Part shown: one piece after another, positions 41,494-52,300 of the stretch
How positions within the stretch are numbered: the stretch's first letter is position 1
Layout: each line of letters begins with the position of its first letter
Origin: Ophiostoma sp. CBS 140.51
Taxonomy: Eukaryota; Ascomycota; Sordariomycetes; Ophiostomatales; Ophiostomataceae
NCBI GenBank assembly: GCA_029298735.1
Contig: JANSLP010000031.1
Location: 62,001-126,000, forward strand
DNA length: 64,000 nucleotides
Reading direction: 5' to 3'
The notes under the pieces: generated by a model
The model's input: the letters and a program-made list of their open reading frames with translations, nothing else
Told to the model about the DNA's origin: nothing
Databases searched by the model: none
Program-made: the position numbers and the translations under genes

Positions 41494-42753
41494 ATGTTCA
41501 ACGCCGCGCGCGCCATCTGGCAGAACTTTGCTGACAGCGGCTGGCCGTTGCCAGCCGGGGGCGCAGACGGTAATGGCGATCGATCTGAGGGCGACAGCGA
41601 CACTGACACCGACAGCGACGCCATGTCCTACGGCGGCTTCTACGAACCATCCTATGCAGATGTCCTCGTCGCCAAGGCCATGCTGCAGCGCTGCGGTGGC
41701 CTCCCGCTCGAGCTCGTTGACGACATTGTTGATATGGCCGAGTACTGGCCCAAGACGCACGTCGAGGTCGATTTCTATGAAAACCGCCGCAACGGCATCT
41801 TTGTGCCGCCGCGGCAGTCGCGCAACACGGGCAAGAACCAGTTTATCCTGCGGACGCCGCCACTGGGGTTTCGCGCCCCGCCAGCCAGAGGTGAAGAGAA
41901 GAAGGAGAACGACTACAGCACCAAAGAGCCAGAGCCGTGGCCGTCCCGGAATGATGGCGATGAGGTCAACAAAGCCGCACCGGGGAGGGCTGCCGACTCC
42001 GGCGTGTTGTGTTCCGACGACGACGTCCGCACATGGTTCCCCGTCGGCCAGGCCCCACCACTCGAGCACCCGTGCCGTAAGATTGTCTTTACCCTCATCA
42101 GCCACGACCAGGGCTGGGCCAACAACCAGCGTGACCGGGGCAGCTTCAAGGGCTCGTATTCGTGGTTTGACGTGGGGCTGGAGCGGTACGGAGTGCCTGG
42201 GGACAAGAAGGACGAAGAAACAGAACCGAAGGACCAAAAACCCGAGTTCAACGCGGTACCACCGGCAGCATCCCTCTACACATTGAGACCCGACGTCGTC
42301 GAAGCCACCGAGCAGTCCCCCACGTTTCATGGCCAGCCGACCAGTTCCTCCATGACACAAGAACCGAAGCGCTACCAGTTTTCTTTCCCGCTGCTGCCCG
42401 GTGTGGACCGTCTGCAGTCCAACCGCGTGGCCACGTCTGCGTGGACCGAGTACAATATCGTTTGGTCGTGGACCGACAGAAAGGAGGATTGGGATGAGAA
42501 AACGTCGGTAGAAACAGCACCAGAGGCCGAGCACGCGAGCAGCACAGATGCTACATACGGTGGTGGTGAAGGTGAGGCCGAAGCTGAGGTACACCCCCTC
42601 GAAAAGATTGGCCGAGGCGCCGAGACGGGCAACGGCGAGTTTGTCCGCAACTTGAGGGTTGGCGATGTCGTCACGCTGTGGGCCAAGGCCCGTTTCCCCG
42701 GCTGGGTGAATATGGTCCAGCGAGCCGAGATTGATGTCTACTGGGCGGTGTAG
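41494..42753 (+). CDS. ascomycete protein of unknown function with an F-box-like helix
   Basis: A single exon encodes 419 residues from ATG 41494 (CATAATGTTC); the frame is open upstream to 41359, but that part is repetitive leader. The N-terminus is acidic (GDSDTDTDSDAM). At about 68-85, GGLPLELVDDIVDMAEYWP resembles the LP.EL...I F-box-like helix. A conserved-looking core follows: CRKIVFTLISHDQGWANNQR, GSFKGSYSWFDVGLERYG, then after a polar spacer RYQFSFPLLPGVDRLQSNRV, TEYNIVWSWTD and a C-terminal LRVGDVVTLWAKARFPGWVN followed by a short beta-like end. The Trp- and Gly-rich blocks suggest a beta-sandwich. I have the impression that related proteins exist widely in ascomycetes, but I cannot name a function. 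Disordered charged spacers separate the blocks. Confidence 0.72.
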   Translation: MFNAARAIWQNFADSGWPLPAGGADGNGDRSEGDSDTDTDSDAMSYGGFYEPSYADVLVAKAMLQRCGGLPLELVDDIVDMAEYWPKTHVEVDFYENRRNGIFVPPRQSRNTGKNQFILRTPPLGFRAPPARGEEKKENDYSTKEPEPWPSRNDGDEVNKAAPGRAADSGVLCSDDDVRTWFPVGQAPPLEHPCRKIVFTLISHDQGWANNQRDRGSFKGSYSWFDVGLERYGVPGDKKDEETEPKDQKPEFNAVPPAASLYTLRPDVVEATEQSPTFHGQPTSSSMTQEPKRYQFSFPLLPGVDRLQSNRVATSAWTEYNIVWSWTDRKEDWDEKTSVETAPEAEHASSTDATYGGGEGEAEAEVHPLEKIGRGAETGNGEFVRNLRVGDVVTLWAKARFPGWVNMVQRAEIDVYWAV

Positions 42754-44054
42754 GGCATGGGTAGTGGAGGAAGAGGTTTAACGATTAATGTATTGGATGG
42801 AGTATCGGATGGGCTTTAATATACTATAAGAAGAAAGGTTGGAATATATATATTTTTTCTGTGAATTTTAAAATAAAAGGCAAACAATCAAAAACACATA
42901 CAATTATTTCGTGACGTCTTTTTTGATAAAATCGAATCAGAAATAGAAGGTGAAATAAAATAAAAAAGGCAGCTCAGTTAAAATGTATATATATTGCCGT
43001 TATGTATGTATGTCGACATGACCTCTTCGCAGCTCCGGTTTTGGTTCAAAAAAAAAGTTGTGAATTTTGTCCCATGGGGTTATCTCTCTCTGTAATGTAA
43101 TATGCTAATGTGTAGTAAACAACAAAGTATAAGTTGAAAAAAGGCGTTTTAAACAAACAGGCCGCGATCCGAAAACAGTTGAGGCGCAAAAACAAGGTAT
43201 GGGAATGATATGAAAAAAGACAACAAGAATGAGGCGCCCATGTGTGTGTGCTGTGTATGACAATGAACAATGGTTATAAAAAACAACAGTGGAAAACAGA
43301 CAAAAAAGAGAACGCCGCCGCCTTTTCCACCCAAAGCCGGTTTCCGGGTTTGCTTTTCTTTGGTCAAAGAGTAATGTTTTTGACATCCTGTATGTGCCCC
43401 TCCTTTCCTGGTTCCTCCATATTTTCGTATGTTCTACCTTTTTTTTGGTGTTGATGCTTCGCTTTTATGGTCGCAATGGATGACGTTTGTTCGCCACTCG
43501 ACATCTGGAATATACCATGTTCTTCTAGACTGCCGTCGTTCTTTTTGTCTTGTTACTCCATATGCGTCGTCCGTGTTGCTGCGCTTATGATATGATGCTT
43601 ATGTCGTTCCGTCCCGTTGTGTATATTTGATGGTAACTGGTTGACTCGCCTTTTTTATGTATTTGCGCTTTTCTGTTATTTTTTTTTTGTAGGTTGGGTA
43701 TTTTGACTTAAGAAAAAAGACTGTAGTTATGTGCTTCCGGGGCGAGCGTATAATGTTCAGCATCGAAGATCGGGCGCTGCCGAACATCGCTGGCGCGCCG
43801 CAAAAGTATGCTGATACTGTATACTGAAAACTGGTCGAGTATCCGTTATCCTGAGCGGTTGGGAGGACCTGCTCCCCGTTTCCCCGTTTGAAGCGTCATT
43901 TATCCAACACGACATGAAGGAACCGTACGGTTAAGAAGAGAGTGCGCGCGACGCGCGACATGCTGCTTTCTTCCGACCGATGACATAGATCGTGGAGAGT
44001 GTCGCTCTTATCCGATATGAGTCCGGATCATCTCGGACAAGTCACTTTGACCGT
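42754..44054. other. convergent 3' regions, unknown gene / Cid1-like gene
   Basis: AT-rich with TATATATAT and T-tract sequence (42.8-43.1 kb; 43.68 kb). No coding character is seen. Both poly(A) regions should lie here. Confidence 0.5.
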
Positions 44055-46581
44055 TCAACCGCCTTTGCGCTCCGACTCGTTCTTGGGTAGCTGCTCGCTG
44101 TGGGCGTGGGCGTGTGCATGGGCATGGCTGTGGGTATGGCTGTGGGCATGGCCGTTAGCCACCGCCTTGAGGTCTGCAGCCTTCTTGCGGGACTTGGGCT
44201 TCTGCCAGCCGTTGGCCGCCGCCACAGCCGCAGCCGTGGGTGCAGCACCGCCTACTCCAGATGCAACACCACTGGCAGCGGGGGCACCGCTAGTAGTGCT
44301 GGTACCACCTAGCGCTAGGTCGCTGCTCTCGCTCTTGGCGCCACGGACATGGCCGTTGGCGACAGCAGTCAGGGCGACGGGGTTGGGGCCCTTGCCGTTG
44401 ACGCCGCGGTGCGGCAGGTTCACAGCACCGCCAATCGTGGTGGTTGGCGACGGGTTGGAGTTCTTCTGCTTGTTGGACGTCGTGGACGACGCGGCATCAG
44501 TCGACTTGGCCGCGGGTGCTTTCTTGTTGTTCGCACCCTTCTTGCTACCGCCGCTATGGCTGTGCGGGGTGTAGGCAATGGGCGAGCTGGCGACGGGACT
44601 CGAGGCCGAGGCGGCGGCCGCCGCAGCAGCGACAGACGAGAACTTATCGGCGTGAGACGCAGGAAGCGCCTTGGTGGCCGACGAAGACGCAGCCCAGCCT
44701 CCACTGGTGCTGCTGCTGCCAAAAACGTTATCGAGCTTGCGCAGGTTGGTGGGCGACGGGGTGCGGTTCTCGTAGACGGGTGACAGGTGCTGCTGGGCAT
44801 CGGATGACGACATGAGCGAGTGGTCAGGCATGGCGAGATCGAGCGGGGCAATGCCCTTTTGCTGCTGTCTCGACAAATTGCGCTGGCGCGGCGACGAAAG
44901 CTGGGGCATGCTGTTGACGGCGGCAAAACCCAGGCCCTGGCCGGCAATAGCGGCATAGGGCAGCGGGCTGAAGCCTCCCGTCAAGGCGCCAGACATGTTC
45001 ATGGCGGCCACGCGCTGGTTGAACGACTGCTGCTGCTGCTGCTGATGGGAAGCAGGCGACGCAACGGTAGACGACGTTGCCGAGGACGAGCCGTTGGCAA
45101 TGACAGGCGACTGCATCATGAGCGGCGGACCGCCCATCTCGTCGGCTGGTGGGGTCACAACGTGCTGCGGGATGTCTGACATGATACCGGCACCGCTAAT
45201 GCCGAGACCGCCGTGGACTGAAGACGACGCATATGAGTTGGAGTTGGCCGACTCTTCCGACATGACACTCTCGCTGGTCGATGCATGGCGCGATGCGGGC
45301 GTGGGCGTCGTGTAGCCTAGGCCGACACCGTTGGGCAGGCTGGGCGACGTCGTGTAGTGGAAATTGGGCACACCGTTGGGCAGGCCCAGACCATTAAGCG
45401 GCGACAGACCTGAAGAAGAGGGCTTGGCAGCCGAGACAGAACCGTTGACAACAAGCGGTGACCGGCTGGTTTCCTTGGATTGCCGGTTGCCCGTGACAGG
45501 GGAGAAGGGACCAGACGCTAACGGTGCAGTGTTGGCACCGCCAACAGACTGGGCACGACCATGACCACCGCTGTGGGCACCACCAAGTGGCGACGGCGAG
45601 CGCGAGGCTCGGCGCATGCGACGGTCAATCAAGAAATGGGGCAGCTGGTCGGTTGACAGGCGGCGCTGGTTCATGCTGTTGTTGGTGCCACTGGCGCTGT
45701 CACTGCCGAGCGGACCGAGATCGCCAAAGGAAGGGATCGCGCTTGCAGTGGCAGTGCTGGCTGGCGACGCATCGGACGGCGTAGCATTGCTCCCAGCGCC
45801 CCCAGCGCCCCCAGATGCAGAGGTTGCTTCGTTAACATAGTAGCCAATGTACTGGGGCCCGTCTTCCTCGGACGAGTGACTGTCGGACATGGTCTTGCTA
45901 GGCGCTGTCGCGGACGTCGCGTTCGTGGTCGTGGTAGTCGTCGTTGTCGTCGTCTCGGCTTCGGAGTCGGCATTGTCGTCCCGGATGAAACTAGGAATAG
46001 GGACGCCGTTGGCTGTGGCGGCGCGCGCGTAAGGTGCAGAAGTCACTGAAGAAGCAGAAGCAGACGAAGGGCCGACGCTCGTGCCGTTAAACTGGACGGC
46101 GCTCAACAGGTTGCCGTGGCTCTGGCTGCCGGTCATCGAGGGTCGCGAAGCCGGCTGCGACTGCGAGCGCAGTGTACCGGTCGGCGACGACGCATCTGAC
46201 GTGGGTCCTACCCGATGTAGACTCCTACGGAACTCGGACGGAGCCGTGGCCGTGGACGGGGACGACGGCAGCGTGGTGAACCCAGCAGATTGTGGCAGGG
46301 TATAGTAGGGCGTGGGCAGTTGCGGCATCGCATACATGTACAGCTCGGGACGTATCGGTGCAGTTAACGGCGGGTTGTCAAACGAGTTGGTGCGTGACCG
46401 GTCGGTCGCCGACGACGCAGCCGTGTGCTGGATGCGCTGGGCATGCGTCAGGGCGTGCTGCTGCTGCATGTACGCCTGCGGGTTGGTGAGCAGCTGGTAC
46501 CGAAGCAGCGATTGCTCGGCCTGGTGCATCTGCAGAGCGTTGATGGTCAGCATGTCGGCAGGGTAGACAAATTGTTGCTGC

Positions 46582-46620
<39 letters not shown>

Positions 46621-49367
46621 TGTTGAGGCGTTTGCGAGCCACCTTGCTGAGATTGCTGCTGAGACTGTTGTTGTTGCGCCTGTTGTTGCTGCTGCTGTTG
46701 AGCCTGCTGCTGCTGACTGCTGTGCTGTGCCAAGGCCAGGGCCAGTTGCTGCTGGTGCGCAAACCACTGGATCTCCTGCTGTGACATCATCGGCATCATC
46801 GTGGCACCCTGACCGTAGAGCGACGCGTTGGCATTGTTGTCGTAGGCGATGCTGGACGATGCCCTTCGGCTGTTGTTCCCGCTCCTATACTGGCGATTGC
46901 CCCGGAAGCTTCCACCACGACCGCCACCGCCGCCACCCCGGTTGTTGGAGTGCTGTTGAGACGAGCTTCGCAGCAGGATGGGCCGTGGCGCCTGGATCGG
47001 CTTCTGGAAGATCCTCTCCTCTTCCTTGGGGAAGACGTATTCTTCGCAGCAGTCGGCCAGCTTGGCCTGGGAGATGAGGTCGAACGCTCGCCGCAGCTCC
47101 ATGTGCAGGCCGCGGAAGGAGGTGTCGTCGGCTGTGTTGCTCAGGTTGCGGATAACGTTGAACGGCTCCTCGACACAGAGCATGTTGTTCGATGCCCGGT
47201 GCCACTTCTTCTCCACCTTGGTTGTCAACTTGCCGAGCCGGACGGACAGGACGTATTTATCGTAGTCGAACTCGTGGGCGTAGAAACGGAAGAAGTGGAA
47301 CAGAAGCTCGCCAAGCGTCTCCTTGTTGGCCTTGCCGAAGCCGGCCAGCTTGGTCATGTCGTCGGCGAACTCGGACACCGTGCCATCAGGTCGTGGCAGG
47401 CGGTCTTGGAGGCGCTGGTGTATTGACGGCAGGATCGGGACCTTGCGCAGCTGCAGGAAGCAGACGACCATGCAGATCCACGTATATGAGCTCAACGTCT
47501 GTCCATAGGCTGCATCGTTGATGATCCTCCTCCGCGTCCAGTACTTGATGATCATGGCGAGTGGGCGGACACGCTCGTCAATGTTGACGTAGGTCAGGAC
47601 CATGCGGGTGTTCTCGAGGGCGAGGGTGTTGTTGACGTTCATGTCGCAGGCGAGGTTCAGTTCGGGATCCCAGATCTTGACAATGGGCACCTTGGCGGAC
47701 GAGACGCACACGACCTTTTCCATGCCGCGTCTCGCAAGCAGATGGGCAATCATACAGACGTTCTCCATCTCCTTCCAGTCGGTAGTGATACATATGTCCA
47801 CTGTAAGATTAGTACGGTTAGCATGTGTGCTTCAAGAGCAAGGAAAGGGGGTTTACGCACCATCAGAATCGTCAGAGCATAGCCTGTTGCCGGACGAGCC
47901 AAAGATGTGGACACGAATGTCGTGACCGGGCCACTCCTCGTTGAATATGGACTGCAGCTTCTCGACAAACTTTATTCGTTTCGCCTCCGTTTTTTCGTTC
48001 GGTCGTAACCGGTCGTAGAGGGTGCGGATGTCGGCCGTCAGCGTTTTCTCTTCATCGTCGGTCAACTTGCTCTTGATCGTGTCGAGGGGCACAGTCTCGA
48101 GGCGGTCAGTGCCGAGGCTGTACTGCATTCGCCGGCGGCCGCGGACCATGGCAGTTTCGTAGACGCAGTTGCCATTGCGAGGCGGGAGAGGACGGAGGGA
48201 GGGGAGGGTCGAATTTGTCTCGGAGTAGGCGGAGCGGGGGGAGTGGTTCTGCGTGGCGTTGGGCGACGGCTCGCGGGACTCAAACGAAAAATTTCGTGCG
48301 TGCTGGTGCGGTGTCGACGGGACCGAACTGGCCTGAGTCAGTGGTGCCTTACCATGTGGCCGGGGCGACTTGGATGGTCGGCTGAGCTGCTGCTGCTGAT
48401 GTCGTGATGACGAGTTGACGGCAACGGGCCGCGATGCAGAGGGCGCAGACAGGAGGTCGGCATTGCCGGTCTGGGACTGCGCTTGTGCAGATTGTGCGGG
48501 CGGATTCGACAGACTTGACGAATTTGACGTACTTGACGGATTTGTCGAGTTTCCCGAATTTGACGACGTCGTCGACTGCTGCTGCTGTTGCTGCTGTTTC
48601 GAGGCAGAGCCTTTCTGTGCGGTGTCTTTCCCCATTTTGGTTACCGGGCGGTCCAACTTGTCGGCGGGTTTATTGGTCTTGTTCCCATGGCAGTTCTGAT
48701 TGGATTGTGATTGTGGCGGTGACTGCGACGTCTGGTGTTGGTGGGAAGGGGATTGAGACGATTGCGAGTGCTGCTGCTGCTGCGACGATTGAGAGTTGTG
48801 GGAGTTATGAGAGTTGTGAGAATTGTGGGCGCCGTGGCCGTGGCCGTGGCCGTTGTGGGTGTTGTGGGTTTGGTTGTGGGTATGGTTTTGCCAGTGGGTG
48901 CTATTGTGGTTATGGTGGGATTTAGAGGACGACCGCGATCGTGGCGCTGAGGCCTGGACAAAAGGGGCGGACAAGACAGGCGGGAGCGGCTGCGTTTGTA
49001 AGCCAGCGCCACCACCACGACTCGGGGAGATCAGACGGTTGTAGTTGAGCAACTGGGCCTGGTAGATGGAAGGGTGTTGCGGGAAAAGAAGGGGAATGAG
49101 GTCCAGCGGCGCGCCTGCGGCAGCAATGGGCGTGGTGGCCGTCGCAGTAGGCGTCGCCGGGACAGCTCTCGGAGTCGAGGGAGTCGCAGCAGTCAAAGGC
49201 GTCGTCGCAGCAGCAGCGGCAGCAGGCGAGACAGGGGTCTCGGGGAGGGGGATACTCGACGGCAGACGGGGAGTAGTCGCCGAAGGCGAGAGACGAATGG
49301 AGGAGGCAAACGTTGATTGGGGGGTAGTTTGAGGTTTCGGTTCTGCCGTGGCTGGCCGACTGTCCAT
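44055..49367 (-). CDS. Cid1-like terminal nucleotidyltransferase with polyQ and His repeats
   Basis: Exons are 49367..47861 and 47800..44055, giving 1750 residues. The 60-bp intron (GTGCGT, CTAAC, TTACAG) interrupts the catalytic motif: joining gives FGSSGNRLCSDDSDVDICIT, with the metal-binding Asp pair at about 502 and 504. A third Asp lies in LACDMNVNN (about 555). The PAP-associated domain follows (LGELLFHFFRFYAHEFDYDK and EEPFNVIRNLSNTAD, about 650-750). Such enzymes add U, C/U or A to RNA 3' ends (S. pombe Cid1, Aspergillus CutA/CutB). Outside the catalytic core the protein is mostly disordered: His/Asn/Ser repeats at about 155-192, polyglutamine at about 856-912, Ser/Ala/Thr-rich tail, and a His-Ala repeat just before the end. 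ATG 49367 is the first in-frame ATG with good context (TTCCATGG). It is far longer than most Cid1 proteins. Confidence 0.85.
46573..46722. repeat. CAG/CAA microsatellite (coding, polyglutamine)
   Basis: Two blocks of TGC/TTG triplets on the plus strand (46573-46625 and about 46660-46722) encode about 18 and about 12-15 glutamines in the minus-strand Cid1-like gene, separated by a Gly/Ser/Pro linker. Mixed CAG and CAA codons suggest partly stabilised repeats. Confidence 0.85.
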
Positions 49368-52300
49368 GGAAGGCGATATGGCCGCGGCGGTGCGGGTCCC
49401 TGGCGGCACCGGGACGAGGGTGAGCGTCGTGAACGTGACTGGGGCGAGGCGCACGGCAGTGGATGTCGTGAGTGTCGTGGGTGTGTCTGTGTCGAGGGGC
49501 GAAAGAAGCGCTCCGCACGATGCAGATGCTCAAGAGGCGATCTGCAAGAGGACGTCTGGGGCGTGCCAGTCAGTCGGCAAACGGCAGACGGTAAGCGTTA
49601 AACGTCAGACGACACAATCCTCGTCGAGAGGAAGAAGCCGGCGGAGGATTGAAAGGAGAAGGAGGAGGGGGGTTGTCGACAGTTGGGAGTGAGGACAGGG
49701 AGCTTCGGCGAGAAGGATCAAGGGCCGGAGAAAATCGTCGACGCGGGGGAGAGAGTCCGAAAGGCGAACAAAGTGCCACGAGGGAAGAAACCCAAGAAGA
49801 ATGGGGGAAACCCAAGAAGAAAGGGGTGCGGCGGATTCGTGGATTCGTCGAGGAACGGACACAAGGAGCGGACGGCCGGTGAAAGAGGAGCAGTGGTCGT
49901 AGTCTCGTTGGATGCGCTGGGGATCGTTCTTGGAGTCTTGGAAGTCCGAGGGACAGACAGGCGAAGACGAGAGAACGAAAGGCCAAGAGAAGGAGTAGAA
50001 ACAAAAACGAGGCGCGGGTAATATGGATAGTAGCAAAAAGAGAAAGAAAGAGAGACGGCAAAGAAAGGCCAACGGAAGTGGTAACAGTAGTTTGCTAAGA
50101 AAGTAAGAATGGGGGCACTGAAAAGGATTCAGCTTGCCTTGCCTTGTCGAAGAGGTGGACAAGAGCACGAGGCACAGCGAATCCGTAAGAAGAAAGAAAC
50201 AAAGTAAAAAAAGCGAGGGTAAAGAAGAAAGAAGGGCGTAAAAGGCGTAGAGACGTGCAATTGCGTCGATTCTCTCTCTGCGTTGGGTGTGTTTGCTGGG
50301 CGTGGTAGTCGTCGACACAAAGACTCAAGGACTCAAGAGAGGCAGAGAGGATGTTCGAAGAGGGAGAAGAGGCGCAACGCGAGATGAATCGTTTGTCGTA
50401 GCGTAGCCTCAGTTCAGTGGTTCAGGATGCCAGCGCTGTCCCAGGTGTGCCAGGTGCCAAAGGATGTCGAAAGAAAGGGCTAAACGGGTTGGTGGATGCT
50501 GGGTTGATGGAGTGGATGAGGGCACGCCGTCGCCATAGAATCAATCCATAGAATGCTATACCGTGTGCGCTCTCACGCTCTCACGCTGTTCTGTCTGTCT
50601 GGTTTGTCTGTGTTCTGTTGTGCAGTCTGCTGAAAGGGCCTGTGGGGCAAAAGAACCAGGAAGGGTTGCAGCGAATGTTCGGCGGTAGAAACGCGAGAGG
50701 CGAAAAGGGGCAGAGTGGAGGAGGGGGGTGGAATGGGTGGAATTGGTGGAAGTGTTCGAAGGGTTGGAAAGGTTCGAGAAAAACGGCCCTGAAAAATGCC
50801 CCTAAAACGTGAGCAAGCCGGGGGGCGCTGATCTAGGGCGGGCGGACGTTGGCTCGTTGGAGGGGACGGAGGCGTGGAGAGGAGTAGGGATGGGGGATGA
50901 GACAGTAAGAGGTGAAAGTGGAGGGTTAACGGTCGAGTCACAGAATGAAGCAATTGAGGTTAGGACTGAAGACAGAAAAGGAGACAGAAATTGAGCTACG
51001 ATGCGATGCCCGTTTCTAAGACGACAGAAAAGACAGGAGAGACACAATCGTGTACTGTGTATGTTTTCCCAAGTAGGCAGGAAGGCAGGAGGCAAGAGGC
51101 AGGCACGGCAACAAGTCGTGAGGCAGGCGCTCGTCACGACTGTGCAGTGAGAGAGGGAAGCTGCGGCCAACCCGACAGACACAGACACAATTGGGCTTAG
51201 GGCCGATGGCCTGCACTTCCCTCTGGAGTTCAGGAGGGTCGCTTTTCCCCTTTCTATGGAGCAGTGTCCTACAAATTTCCTCTTGGACCGTGTGGTGGCC
51301 CCAAAGAAGGGGAAAGAATAGCGCACTGGCCATACAGTGCACGGGCCGTGCGAGGGACCTCAGTAGCGCTAGCGAGCAGCCGGGTTAGACAGTGTGGCGT
51401 TTTTGGCGTGCTGGCGCCCTGACAACAAACAGCCAACTCAGGGCTCGAGTGGCAAGCATGCAGGTCGAGACAGGCAAAATCGACAAAGGGACAAGCGCTG
51501 ACAGGGGCACACCACAGGCCAGTTTCTTACCCTTTCTCAGCCAATTTTTACCCTTAAATTCACCTGACGGTAGCCGCTAATAAAGCCTTTGGACGGGGCA
51601 GGCCCGGCGACAGTTGGCAGGCCCAAGGAGATTCGCGAGGCAGGCAAGAAGACTGGCAATGGCATCTCAGAGAAAGCAAAGGCGTGAGAAGCTGAGATGA
51701 ATTATGAGACCACTCTACTCTGTACAGCACAGTAGAACTGTAAATAGGAGGACGGGACTGGAATACGAGCCTTTGCACCGGATAGGTCTGGCCTTGTTTG
51801 GCTTGTCTGGCTTGTCTGGCCTTGTTTTAACCAAGCTTTTTCTCGTGTGAGAGCCGCCCTGGGGTCCCTGGCAGAGATGTGCAAGATACGATATTTAGAG
51901 TATTCATAGTGACCAAGTCAGCATCAGCATCGGGAGGGCCTACACGCAGAACACGAGCAGGCGGATGTCCAGCACGGCTGATCTGTTGGTGATCTCAGCG
52001 GGATCGAGCGTATCAGTACCGACACGAGCTGACTCTGACAGTGACGGTAGTGGCGAGCAAACGTAAGGCTGCACAGCAGTGCAAACTGAAAAGAAACGTT
52101 GTCGTTGTGTTGTACTCGCTAGGCGTTTTCAATGAAGGAAATCAAGAATGGAAACGGCCCGGGTGGACTCGTGTCTTCCAACGGCGTTCGTTGCAACCCA
52201 AGTAGGCAATGACGAAGAGCTGCGAGCACGGGAAGGTACTGTGGACATACGACACGTACGAACAGACAAACGTGCGAGCTGCGAATGGATGTGTGCTTGT

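Noticed and set aside
46425..46784. Leucine-repeat frame on the plus strand
   Set aside because: It is the opposite strand of the polyglutamine-coding CAG tract of the Cid1-like gene.
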